From an uncultured Bacteroidales bacterium (GTDB lineage Bacteria; Bacteroidota; Bacteroidia; Bacteroidales; P3): DNA of 14,546 nt. The stretch spans positions 1 through 14,546 of the forward strand of contig CAMURW010000008.1 in the NCBI GenBank assembly GCA_947097635.1. Reading direction: 5' to 3'. This document shows, one piece after another, positions 6,554 through 13,873 of the stretch (position 1 is the stretch's first letter; the number at the start of each line of letters is the position of its first letter). Under the pieces are notes generated by a model that worked only from the letters and a program-made list of their open reading frames with translations, did no database searches and had not been told where the DNA came from. The position numbers and the translations under genes were made by a program.

Positions 6554-7045
6554 ATGGAGGAATGCAAACTGAAACAGACGACGCTGTGCTATATGGAACG
6601 CGACGGACGCTACCTGATGCTGCACAGGGTGAAGAAAGACCACGATGCCAGCCACAACAAGTGGATAGGCATAGGGGGCAAGTGCGAGAAGGACGAAAGT
6701 CCCGACGAGTGCATGCTGAGGGAGGTGAAGGAGGAGACGGGGCTGGACGTCATCGGCTGGCGGTATCGCGGCATCGTCACCTTCATTAGCGATGTGTGGC
6801 CGTGCGAATATATGCACCTGTTCACCAGCCACCAATGGAAGGGCACCATGGTGCGCGACTGCGCCGAAGGGGTGCTGCAATGGGTGGACAGGCGAGACAT
6901 CTTCGCTCTCACCCTGTGGCCCGGAGACCGCATCTTCCTGCGCCTGTTGATGAACCCCTGGCAACCTTTCTTCTCGCTGAAGCTGATATATCGCGGCGAC
7001 GACCTGGTAAGCGCAAAGCTGGACGGCAAAACGCTGGACGTATAG
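6554..7045 (+). CDS. NUDIX hydrolase, MutT/MTH1-like
   Basis: A 163-aa NUDIX protein. The box G-x5-E-x7-R-E-U-x-E-E-x-G-U is complete: Gly42, Glu48, Arg56-Glu57-Val58, Glu60-Glu61, Gly63-Leu64. The context KWIGIGGKCEKDESPDECML resembles the MutT/MTH1 group that hydrolyses 8-oxo-(d)GTP to the monophosphate to cleanse the nucleotide pool, although a box of this kind does not fix the substrate. The C-terminal 30 residues (FFSLKLIYRGDDLVSAKLDG) look like an extra beta hairpin. No signal peptide, so cytoplasmic. In-frame TGA at 6536-6538 makes the ATG at 6554 the only ATG start, with TTGGAG very close before it. It sits 35 bases after a terminator, so its transcription start is unclear. The nuclease gene follows after 71 bases. 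Confidence 0.93.
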   Translation: MEECKLKQTTLCYMERDGRYLMLHRVKKDHDASHNKWIGIGGKCEKDESPDECMLREVKEETGLDVIGWRYRGIVTFISDVWPCEYMHLFTSHQWKGTMVRDCAEGVLQWVDRRDIFALTLWPGDRIFLRLLMNPWQPFFSLKLIYRGDDLVSAKLDGKTLDV

Positions 7046-7073
7046 GGCCAAAAGAACTCCTGTTCATGTAACC

Positions 7074-7097
7074 CGGCCAAGGCATCCTTTTCGGCCG
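7074..7097 (+). other. Hairpin in the leader of the nuclease gene
   Basis: CGGCC (7074-7078) plus AAGG (7079-7082) pair with CCTT (7086-7089) and GGCCG (7093-7097), giving a 9-bp stem with a CAT loop and a 3-base bulge (TTC). It lies between the NUDIX stop and the nuclease ATG at 7117. No T-tract follows, so a terminator is not clear. It could be a weak attenuator or processing site. Confidence 0.4.
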
Positions 7098-7116
7098 TCA
7101 GACATTAGAAACCATT

Positions 7117-8004
7117 ATGATTATACGAAAATTCCCGCTCGTCCTTTCGGCGCTGCTCGTCGTCCCCCTGTTTCCTGCTTCCTGCTTCCGCAGCGCAGCA
7201 ACCTGCGAAATCGGTGTCAGCAAAGCAGAAGACAGAGCAGATGCCCCCCTGTCGTCCACCCTTCACGAAGGTGCTTCTGCCCGCTACGGCAGCTTGGCAG
7301 ATCGCCGGATACCTGGCGACGTGAAAGGGCTGGAGATACCCTCCTACGCCGCCGACGAGGATATCTACGTCTATTCCGGCTACGCGAGCAGTTACAGCCA
7401 CACCACGCTATGCCCCAACTGGGTGGCATACCGCATGACCAGCGGCGATGTGGCCGGCCAGTTCAGGAAGAACTACCCTTTCAGTCGCGACCCTCGGGTG
7501 AAAGGACGTCAGGCCAGCCGCGAAGACTATAGCCACAGCGGCTACGACAAGGGGCACATGGCCCCACGTGCCGACATGAAGTGGAGCAAGCAGGCCTACT
7601 ACGAGACTTTCTTCTTCACTAACGTGTGCCCTCAGGCGCACAAGATGAACAGCGGCTGCTGGCGCCAGCTGGAGCAGATGTGCCGCAGGGTGGCGGAGCA
7701 TTATGGCACGCTGTATGTGGTGACAGGCCCCATCTTCGACAGTCTGCATCCCAAGACCATAGGACGCGCAAAAGTGCATGTGCCTGACCGTTTCTTCAAA
7801 GCCCTGCTGGCACCCGACGGCGACGGCTACCATGCCATAGCATTTGTAATGGAAAACACGGAAGCCACACAGGCCGTCCGTGCCTCCGCCATTCCGGTGG
7901 ACAGCCTGGAGCAGATGCTGCGCCGCGACCTTTTCCCCGCCCTGGAAGAAAAATGGCAACGCAAAGCGGAAGCCTGCTACGACTGGGACGACTGGCGGCA
8001 GTGA
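7117..8004 (+). CDS. Exported DNA/RNA non-specific endonuclease, putative lipoprotein
   Basis: A 295-aa secreted nuclease of the beta-beta-alpha-metal (NucA/Serratia type) family, which cuts single- and double-stranded DNA and RNA with Mg2+. The N-terminus is a signal sequence ending in FPASC, so Cys23 may be lipidated and the protein held at the envelope. The catalytic motif is the DKGH variant of DRGH at 144-147, with His147 as general base in SGYDKGHMAPRADM. FFFTNVCPQAHKMNSGCW at 165-182 supplies the conserved Asn169 and the likely metal ligand Asn178. VVTGPIFD at 201-208 is also typical. Residues 24-72 form a low-complexity linker. It lies 71 bases after the NUDIX gene. No immunity-type gene is adjacent, so a toxin role is not suggested; nutrient or extracellular DNA degradation is more likely. 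Confidence 0.92.
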   Translation: MIIRKFPLVLSALLVVPLFPASCFRSAATCEIGVSKAEDRADAPLSSTLHEGASARYGSLADRRIPGDVKGLEIPSYAADEDIYVYSGYASSYSHTTLCPNWVAYRMTSGDVAGQFRKNYPFSRDPRVKGRQASREDYSHSGYDKGHMAPRADMKWSKQAYYETFFFTNVCPQAHKMNSGCWRQLEQMCRRVAEHYGTLYVVTGPIFDSLHPKTIGRAKVHVPDRFFKALLAPDGDGYHAIAFVMENTEATQAVRASAIPVDSLEQMLRRDLFPALEEKWQRKAEACYDWDDWRQ

Positions 8005-8102
8005 CCAGGTGATTGCCTGCCGGCATCATCCCTCCCCCTCCGACCTGTCCTGGATGCAGTCGCCGCAGTGCCTCGCTTGCGTCTGCCATGCGTCTGGATT
8101 TT

Positions 8103-8157
8103 CCGACCCATCCCCGACCCATCCCCGACTCATCCCCGACCCATCCCCGACTCATCC
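8103..8157. repeat. Five tandem copies of an 11-bp repeat
   Basis: Five back-to-back 11-base units of CCGACYCATCC fill 55 bases exactly. Units 1, 2 and 4 read CCGACCCATCC, units 3 and 5 read CCGACTCATCC. The unit length is not a multiple of three, so copy changes would shift any reading frame, which argues against coding. It looks like a minisatellite prone to copy-number change. Confidence 0.92.
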
Positions 8158-8175
8158 ATTGCCCGATGTGCATTT

Positions 8176-8211
8176 CGTCTCTTACAACTGGCAGAAATTG
8201 GTGTAGAGACG
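8176..8211. other. Imperfect hairpin, REP-like
   Basis: CGTCTC plus TACA (8176-8186, with one bulged T at 8182) pairs with TGTA plus GAGACG (8202-8211), a 10-bp stem with a 15-base loop. The GTGTAGAGACGCA side resembles palindromic GTAGAGACGC repeats common between Bacteroidota genes, but this match is from memory and only partial. Confidence 0.35.
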
Positions 8212-8475
8212 CAGGTTTCGGCATTCTTCCATATTGCCGAGGCGACGGCGCATGACGTGAATGCTGTGGATGAGATTTCTTATGAAATATTTACGATCTG
8301 GAAGAAGAAAAAACAGGACTTATCGCGAATGATTATATATTTTTTTTAAGGATTTGTTAAATATTGCTGAGAATTGCGAGAAATTGTGTATCTTTACGGC
8401 GGTATTTTGCGTATGGGGAAATACCATAGGCTTGTATTATACAATAAGTTATATTTATATCATAGAGTGAGCAAG

Positions 8476-9282
8476 ATGGTAAAATCGAATAAATCCTTGG
8501 GCGAAGAGCTGAAACGCGTGTCTGAGATGGTACAACGTGTCGAGGAAAACGACGGCAGCATGAACGCCATAGAACGTTCCATATTTCTAGACGCGTTGCA
8601 GCAAATGTACGAAATTGTGCTGCACCTCCCTGCCCCCGAGAGAAAGGATGTCGTGGCCCCTCAGCAGCATGTTGCCGAGGAGGTCTCTCCGAAAGAAAAT
8701 GAACCTCGATTCGCCGTTGTCGCCGAGGAAGAGCAACCCACCTTCAGCCATCCCACTATGGAGGAGGTGGAAGGCTCTAGGAACGATGAACTATTCGAAG
8801 ACGTTGAGTCCGATGCAGCGGCCCGCGGGGCGGCAGAAGAGGAGCGCGCACGTGCCGCCGCCAGCCAACAGGCAGCGGCAAACGAAGAAAAGGAAGGCAG
8901 CGCAGAACCCTCGCTGTTCGATCTTCTCAACAAGAGCCGCGCGGCAGAGAGCGAAGCTCCCGAAGCACCCACCCCTAAAACCCTGGGGGAGAAATTCACA
9001 CAATCCAGCTTCCGCATGGAAGACGACGCGGAGAGCAACATACGGCAACACAAAGTCAGCGACCTGCGTACCATTATCAACATCAACGATAAGTTCAGCT
9101 TCATGAGCGAGCTGTTCCACAACAACATGAAAGCCTACAACGACTTCATCCTGCGCCTCAACGCCACCAGCGACAGAGAACAGGCGCTGAGCTACATGGG
9201 CGAAATGGCGCAGCAGTACCACTGGGACAACGAGAGCCTGGCAGTGAAGACCTTCTTCACCATCTTCGACAAAAAGTTCTAA
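8476..9282 (+). CDS. Unrecognised 268-aa protein with a likely conserved C-terminal domain
   Basis: I do not recognise a named family. From the ATG at 8476, residues 1-52 are helical (EELKRVSEMVQRVEENDGS, then ERSIFLDALQQMYEIVLHL). Residues 53-145 are an acidic, Ala/Glu-rich, low-complexity linker, probably disordered. PSLFDLLN at 145-152 may be a short linear motif. The C-terminal 75-100 residues look like a folded helical domain: VSDLRTIININDKFSFMSEL at 194-213, then AYNDFILRLN, EQALSYMGEM and HWDNESLAVKTFFTIFDKKF. I recall this kind of ending in uncharacterised Bacteroidales proteins near gmk. No signal peptide or membrane span. I preferred this start because the 34 codons upstream are AT-rich and promoter-like and would need a TTG start. 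gmk follows after 64 bases, where yicC often lies in relatives. A cytoplasmic adaptor is possible. Confidence 0.75.
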   Translation: MVKSNKSLGEELKRVSEMVQRVEENDGSMNAIERSIFLDALQQMYEIVLHLPAPERKDVVAPQQHVAEEVSPKENEPRFAVVAEEEQPTFSHPTMEEVEGSRNDELFEDVESDAAARGAAEEERARAAASQQAAANEEKEGSAEPSLFDLLNKSRAAESEAPEAPTPKTLGEKFTQSSFRMEDDAESNIRQHKVSDLRTIININDKFSFMSELFHNNMKAYNDFILRLNATSDREQALSYMGEMAQQYHWDNESLAVKTFFTIFDKKF

Positions 9283-9346
9283 CTGGGCGGCGACGATGGT
9301 CAATTAGTAAGTTACAGTTTGGCAAAAATAACAAATAGATAAGCAT

Positions 9347-9958
9347 ATGAGTCAACCTGCAAAAAGCCACACAGAGAATATCGGCGCTGTCGTAAGCCAC
9401 AAAGTGGTGCTGTTCTCCGCTCCCAGCGGCAGCGGCAAAACCACCATTATCCACAAGCTGCTGACGCGGTTCGACTGCTTCGAGTTTTCCATCTCTGCCA
9501 CCAGCCGCCAGCGGCGCGGCACGGAGCAGGACGGCGTGGATTATTACTATCTCTCTTACGACGAGTTTATGCGCCGCGTGTCCAACGGCGAGTTCGTGGA
9601 ATGGGAAGAAGTGTACGAAGGCATCTGCTACGGCACCCTGAAGAGCGAACTGACGCGCATATGGAACAATGGCCGCTATATCATCTTCGACGTGGACGTG
9701 AAAGGCGGCATGAACCTGAAGATATATTTCGGCGACGACGCGCTCTCGTTGTTCGTGATGCCCCCCAGCATGGCTGTGCTGGAACAACGGCTGCGCAGCC
9801 GCGGCACCGACACCGAGGAGAGCATCAAGAAACGTCTGTCGCGGGCCAAGGAAGAGCTGAAACTGGCATCACAGTTCGACTACGTAGTCCTCAACGACGA
9901 CTTGGACACTGCCGTGGAGGATGCCATCCACGCCGTGAAAGAATTCATCGCTGATTAG
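9347..9958 (+). CDS. gmk: Guanylate kinase
   Basis: A 203-aa cytoplasmic enzyme that phosphorylates GMP (and dGMP) to GDP with ATP. The P-loop is APSGSGKTT at 25-33 with Lys31. GMP-binding residues appear in FSISATSRQRRGTEQDGVDY at 47-66 (the S-x-T-x-R pattern) and in GEFVEWEEVYEGICYGT at 81-97. IIFDVDVKGG at 112-121 is the conserved acidic strand, and LRSRGTDTEESIKKRL at 149-164 is the lid region. The first 19 residues (MSQPAKSHTENIGAVVSHK) are an extension; most bacterial Gmk proteins begin a few residues before the P-loop strand. No ATG lies nearer, though GTG codons at residues 20-21 could serve. It lies 64 bases after the 268-aa gene and 77 bases before mreC. Confidence 0.96.
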   Translation: MSQPAKSHTENIGAVVSHKVVLFSAPSGSGKTTIIHKLLTRFDCFEFSISATSRQRRGTEQDGVDYYYLSYDEFMRRVSNGEFVEWEEVYEGICYGTLKSELTRIWNNGRYIIFDVDVKGGMNLKIYFGDDALSLFVMPPSMAVLEQRLRSRGTDTEESIKKRLSRAKEELKLASQFDYVVLNDDLDTAVEDAIHAVKEFIAD

Positions 9959-10035
9959 TAGCCAGGAGTTTGCTGCCTCATAACGTTCCGCATCCCATTG
10001 TTCCTACAAACCGTCATCCATAATCCGTCACCTCG

Positions 10036-10854
10036 ATGAAAAGCCTCTTTGAGTTCATAAAACGATACAACTACGTCTTTCTCTTCCTGCTGCTGGAAGT
10101 GGTGGCGCTGGTGATGATGGCCCGTGGCACTTATTATCAGAGCTCGCGTATGCTGAGGGTTGGCAACAGTGTGGCCGGACGCTGGTACAGCTGGGTGGAC
10201 GGCGTGGAAAGCTATTTCAACCTACGTGTCGAGAACGACCGTCTGGCAACGGAGAACGCCATGCTGCGTGCGCATCTGGAGGAGAGCTATCTGAAATACA
10301 ACGACAGCGTCTTCGAGATTGAGGACACTGTATATCGTCTGCGCTTCAGCTATATGGAAGCCGAGATTATCAAGAATAGCGTGAACGGCCAGAGCAATTT
10401 CCTGATGATAAACCGCGGCGCTAGGCAGAACGTGAGACCGGATATGGCGGTGATTTCCCCTGAAGGCATAGTGGGCGCGGTGGTAAGCACGACCGGCAAC
10501 TTCGCCTCCGTCATGCCCGTCCAGCATCCCGACAGCCGCAACAGCGTGAAACTGAAGCGCACCGGCAGCACGGGCAGCCTCATCTGGGAGGGCGGCGACT
10601 ACCGCTATGCCTACATGGTGGATGTCCCCAGCACCTACAAGCTCTACGCTGGCGATACGGTGGTGACAAGCGGCTTTGCTCAGGATTTCCCAGAAGGCAT
10701 AATGGTGGGCTTTGTGGACAAGCTGTATCTCGTCAAAGGGACAGGCTTCTACAAGGTGAAGATACGTCTTTCCACGGACTTCAGCTCCCTGCAGCACGTG
10801 TATGTGATAAACAATCATTTCAAGCAGGAGCAGGACAGCCTGAACAACCTCTAG
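10036..10854 (+). CDS. mreC: Rod shape-determining protein MreC
   Basis: A 272-aa inner-membrane protein of the elongasome, usual length for Bacteroidota. A short cytoplasmic N-terminus is followed by one membrane span at about 13-29 (YVFLFLLLEVVALVMMA), a coiled coil at about 58-90 (RVENDRLATENAMLRAHLEE), then the periplasmic beta-barrel pair. Family signatures are FLMINRGARQNVRPDMAVIS at 122-141 with GIVGAVV at 144-150, and GDTVVTSGFAQDFPEGIMVG at 206-225. MreC bridges MreB and MreD to the cell-wall synthases RodA and PBP2, which it activates. mreD follows after 40 bases, as is usual, but the gene before it is gmk, not mreB. Confidence 0.95.
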   Translation: MKSLFEFIKRYNYVFLFLLLEVVALVMMARGTYYQSSRMLRVGNSVAGRWYSWVDGVESYFNLRVENDRLATENAMLRAHLEESYLKYNDSVFEIEDTVYRLRFSYMEAEIIKNSVNGQSNFLMINRGARQNVRPDMAVISPEGIVGAVVSTTGNFASVMPVQHPDSRNSVKLKRTGSTGSLIWEGGDYRYAYMVDVPSTYKLYAGDTVVTSGFAQDFPEGIMVGFVDKLYLVKGTGFYKVKIRLSTDFSSLQHVYVINNHFKQEQDSLNNL

Positions 10855-10894
10855 CCCCACTTTCCGGCAAGGCGACAACGTATTGTAAAGAACT

Positions 10895-11419
10895 ATGAAA
10901 AACAACCTGGTGTTTCAAAATATCGTGAGGTTCATTATCCTGATGTTGATTCAGGTGGTGCTGCTGAACCATGTGAGGATGGGAGGCTATATCACCCCCA
11001 TGCTGTACGTGCTGTTCCTGCTGATGCTGCCTACCCAGCTGGACAGGATGTGGATGCTGGTGATAGGATTCCTCACAGGCCTCACCGCCGACATCTTCAG
11101 CGGCATGATGGGATACAACACTGCGGCATGCACGCTGGTGGCATTCCTACGCGTGACGTTTGCCGACAAGATTATCACCAACAATGATGACGAGAAAAAA
11201 GACACCCCCTCGTTCCGCACCGCTGGTTTCCTGCCCTTCACTTCCTATTCGCTGCTGCTGCTGTTCACTTTCCACTTCGTTTATTTCAACCTGCTTATCT
11301 TCTGCCTTCGCGACATGGGCCGCATCCTCCTTTCCGCCATCCTCAGCACTGTGGCAACGTGGTTGCTGGCATTACTGTACCAGAGCTTCCTCCCCCGCAG
11401 GGAGAAAAAAGGGAGATAG
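10895..11419 (+). CDS. mreD: Rod shape-determining protein MreD
   Basis: A 174-aa polytopic inner-membrane protein. I count five to six hydrophobic spans, roughly at 8-27, 32-48, 52-72, 77-92, 108-132 and 143-164. A charged cytoplasmic loop (DKIITNNDDEKKDTPSFR) is at about 91-108, and the C-terminus is basic (LPRREKKGR). IGFLTGLTADIFSGMMGYNT at 57-76 is the family's most conserved stretch (G-x-x-x-D-x-x-x-G-x-x-G). MreD works with MreC in the elongasome that directs side-wall peptidoglycan synthesis. It lies 40 bases after mreC and 48 bases before porZ. In relatives the next genes are often those of PBP2 and RodA, which are missing here. Confidence 0.92.
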   Translation: MKNNLVFQNIVRFIILMLIQVVLLNHVRMGGYITPMLYVLFLLMLPTQLDRMWMLVIGFLTGLTADIFSGMMGYNTAACTLVAFLRVTFADKIITNNDDEKKDTPSFRTAGFLPFTSYSLLLLFTFHFVYFNLLIFCLRDMGRILLSAILSTVATWLLALLYQSFLPRREKKGR

Positions 11420-11467
11420 GCGACGGGTGTTAGGCACTCTGAAGAACTTAATCACCATAACAACCTG

Positions 11468-13798
11468 ATGAACTCTAAAAACAACATATTACTGCTGCTG
11501 TTCCTGCTGATGGGCCCCGTGGCCGCGGTGGCGCAGATTGCGGTGGGGCAGTGGCGTTCGCATTTCAATTACCAGTATATGCACGGCGTGCAGGCATCGG
11601 GACGCTACGTCTTTGCCGCCGCCGACAAGGGAATGATGCGCTACGACCGTGCAAGCGGCACCACGGAATTGCTCGACAAGACCACCGGCCTCACCGACGT
11701 GGACATCGCCACTTTTGCTTTCGACAGCGTCAGCGGCACCTTGGTGATAGCTTATACCAACTCCAACGTGGACTTGGTGCAGGACGGACAGACCATCAAT
11801 GTGGGCGACATACGTCGCAGCACCACCCTCACCGGCGACAAAAGCATCCATTCCATCCGTTTCCACGACGGGAAGGTGTATCTCAACTGCGCTTTCGGCA
11901 TCGTCGTCGTCAATCTGCAGAAAGCGGAAATCTCCGAAACCTATTACCTGGGCAACGTGAACGACCTGGCATTTCTTCCGGACACCATCGTCGCTGCCAC
12001 CAACGGCGGCCTGCGCTTCGCTCCCCTCGGTGTCAACCTCGCAGTGCCGGACCACTGGTCGCACGACACCACGTCGCTGCTTGTCGGCAAGGTGGTGAAG
12101 CGGTTGGAAACCTGCAATGCCACACTCCTGGCACTGGCATACGACTACGATACCGCCGTCGGCACCGACAGTAGCGTCGGCACGGTATACCACGGCACGT
12201 TCTCCACCAGCTTTGCGCCGCTGGTGAGCGACAAGATCGTCAGTATGCGATGTCACGGCCACACCTTGATGGTGGCTACGGATCATCAGTTGCTGCTCTA
12301 CGAACAGGGACTTTCGGCAGTGCCACAAACCTTCGACGACATTTCGTGGATGTCCATGAGCATCACCGATGTGGACATGGACAATGCCGGCAGCCTGTGG
12401 TTCGCTCACATGTGGGCGGGATTGGTGGAATACGACCTTCATGGCAACAAGGACATAAACGGTCGCACCCCCAATGGCCCCGTGAGCGACAACGCCTACC
12501 GCCTGCTGCCCTGGAAAGAAAGGATGATGCTGTGTCCCGGGGGTCGAAACACTACCTATGCCAGCCTTTACTTGCCGGCGCAGCTCAGCATCTTTGACCA
12601 TGAAAAGTGGAGTACCCTCCCCGGCCGTAGCGTCCTGGACACGCTGCACGACATCGTGGATGTCGCAGTGAACCCTGCGGATCCCCGTGAATGGCTGGCG
12701 GCATCGTGGGGACACGGCATCGTGAGGATAGTGGATGGCGAGGTCAAGGAGGTATACAACGAAGGCAATACCGACGGTGCCATCACTGCGACGCGCACCG
12801 ATAAATGGCGCTCCGTGCGTACGGGTGCCGTGGTGTTCGATGCCGGCGGCACAGCATGGATACTCAATTCCCTGGCGGACCATGCTGTGGTGTCGCGCAG
12901 CCCTGAGGGCAAGTGGTCGTCTTACGAGGTGCCCAACATGCTGGCGGATATGGATGTGGACAAGCTGGTATTCGACAGCATACGCGGCTACCTGTGGTTC
13001 GCCGGACGTGCCAACCGGCTCTATGTCTTCCACACCGAGGACGGCAAGGTGCAGAGCGCCTACGTCAACCCCAACAACGGCAGCAAGGTGGAGACTGCCA
13101 GCATCAACTGCTTCGTGCAGGACCAGGACGGCGACCTGTGGCTGGGCACAAACAAAGGCATCAAGAAGATTTACGACGGTTACAAGGCCTTTGACAACGG
13201 CGGCCACGGCGAGGTGGCACCCTGCACCGCCACCAACATCCTGTTCAGCGAAGGCGGCATTGTGGAATATCTTATGGCCTACGAGAACGTCACCTGCATG
13301 GCCGTGGACGGCGGCAACCGCAAGTGGGTAGGAACAGCAGGAGGTGGCCTCTATCTGCTCAGTGCCAATGGTCTGCGGCAGCTGGAACATTTCACCGCCA
13401 CCAATAGTCCGCTGCTCAGTAACAAGATTATCTCCGTGGCTGTAAACCCCGTGAGTGGCGAGGTGTTCATAGGCACCGACCAGGGTCTGCAGAGCTACCG
13501 CGGCACCGCTGTCAACGCCACGTCGCAGAACAGCAGCGACATCTACGCTTTCCCCAATCCCGTGAAGCCTGGCTATGCTGGCAATATCGCCATCAAAGGC
13601 TTCAGCCGCAATGCCCTGGTGCATATCACCGACGCTGCCGGCCACACGGTCTTCAGCACCACGGCCCATGGCGGCCAGGCCCTCTGGAACGGTCGCACCA
13701 ATAGCGGCGACCGTGTCGCCACTGGTGTCTATTTCGTCTTTGCCAGCGACGTGGCTGGCGGCACCCGCGCCGTAACGAAGATATTGTTCATAAAGTGA
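11468..13798 (+). CDS. porZ: Type IX secretion attachment-complex protein PorZ
   Basis: A 776-aa protein, in line with the P. gingivalis PorZ size. A signal peptide ends at AVA-Q (cleavage after Ala22, leaving an N-terminal Gln23). The N-terminal part carries PorZ-type propeller features: GQWRSHFNYQYM near 27-38, KTTGLTDVDIATFAFD at about 71-86, VIAYTNSNVDLVQDG near 94-108 and CAFGIVVVNLQKAEISETYY near 141-160. Later blades have two-component-regulator-propeller-like strands: SLWFAHMWAGLVEYD (~308), LWFAGRANRLYVF (~508), LWLGTNKGIKKIYDG (~556), KWVGTAGGGLYLL (~618) and VFIGTDQGLQSY (~665). Residues about 690-776 form a type A sorting-type domain (YAFPNPVKPGY; GVYFVFASD; KILFIK). In P. gingivalis PorZ sits on the cell surface with PorU, PorV and PorQ and takes part in attaching A-LPS to secreted cargo. 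Its neighbours mreD and recO are unrelated in function. Confidence 0.93.
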   Translation: MNSKNNILLLLFLLMGPVAAVAQIAVGQWRSHFNYQYMHGVQASGRYVFAAADKGMMRYDRASGTTELLDKTTGLTDVDIATFAFDSVSGTLVIAYTNSNVDLVQDGQTINVGDIRRSTTLTGDKSIHSIRFHDGKVYLNCAFGIVVVNLQKAEISETYYLGNVNDLAFLPDTIVAATNGGLRFAPLGVNLAVPDHWSHDTTSLLVGKVVKRLETCNATLLALAYDYDTAVGTDSSVGTVYHGTFSTSFAPLVSDKIVSMRCHGHTLMVATDHQLLLYEQGLSAVPQTFDDISWMSMSITDVDMDNAGSLWFAHMWAGLVEYDLHGNKDINGRTPNGPVSDNAYRLLPWKERMMLCPGGRNTTYASLYLPAQLSIFDHEKWSTLPGRSVLDTLHDIVDVAVNPADPREWLAASWGHGIVRIVDGEVKEVYNEGNTDGAITATRTDKWRSVRTGAVVFDAGGTAWILNSLADHAVVSRSPEGKWSSYEVPNMLADMDVDKLVFDSIRGYLWFAGRANRLYVFHTEDGKVQSAYVNPNNGSKVETASINCFVQDQDGDLWLGTNKGIKKIYDGYKAFDNGGHGEVAPCTATNILFSEGGIVEYLMAYENVTCMAVDGGNRKWVGTAGGGLYLLSANGLRQLEHFTATNSPLLSNKIISVAVNPVSGEVFIGTDQGLQSYRGTAVNATSQNSSDIYAFPNPVKPGYAGNIAIKGFSRNALVHITDAAGHTVFSTTAHGGQALWNGRTNSGDRVATGVYFVFASDVAGGTRAVTKILFIK

Positions 13799-13873
13799 TG
13801 GGGGGAAGAAACGCCGGCATGCTGAAACTTTAATTCTTCAAGAACCTTAGAACTCACCAAAAATTTCCCTCCG

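Larger units (their letters stand above)
8005..8475. other. Gene-free spacer of 471 bases
   Basis: Between the nuclease stop and the start of the 268-aa gene I find no convincing gene. The short open frames here run through an 11-bp tandem repeat, have no family resemblance and disagree in frame. The left half is GC-rich like coding DNA and may be decayed sequence. The right half (from about 8270) is AT-rich and promoter-like, with a weak -7-like TATCTTTA at 8389-8396 but no good TTTG at -33. It also holds the tandem repeat at 8103-8157 and a hairpin at 8176-8211. Confidence 0.6.

Noticed and set aside
7117..8004. Nuclease as a secreted toxin with a neighbouring immunity gene
   Set aside because: No small acidic immunity-type gene follows, and the type IX sorting domain or other secretion modules expected for a toxin are absent. 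An ordinary envelope nuclease is simpler.
7796..8224. Minus-strand open frame across the nuclease end and the tandem repeat
   Set aside because: Half of it is antisense to the nuclease and the rest is repeat-derived (Gly/Trp/Met-rich), with no start signals.
8013..8349. Two short forward open frames over the 11-bp repeat (8013-8255 and 8068-8349)
   Set aside because: They consist largely of the translated minisatellite (Pro/Ser/Thr-rich) and overlap in different frames. Changes in copy number would break them.
11489..13669. A 726-codon open frame antisense to porZ
   Set aside because: It is the shadow of porZ produced by GC-rich codon use. Its translation is His/Val/Ala-rich without domains or a signal peptide, while the forward frame matches PorZ from signal peptide to sorting domain.
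13799..13873. Terminator or promoter between porZ and recO
   Set aside because: Only a tiny TTCTT/AAGAA dyad is present and no TAnnTTTG box could be placed.
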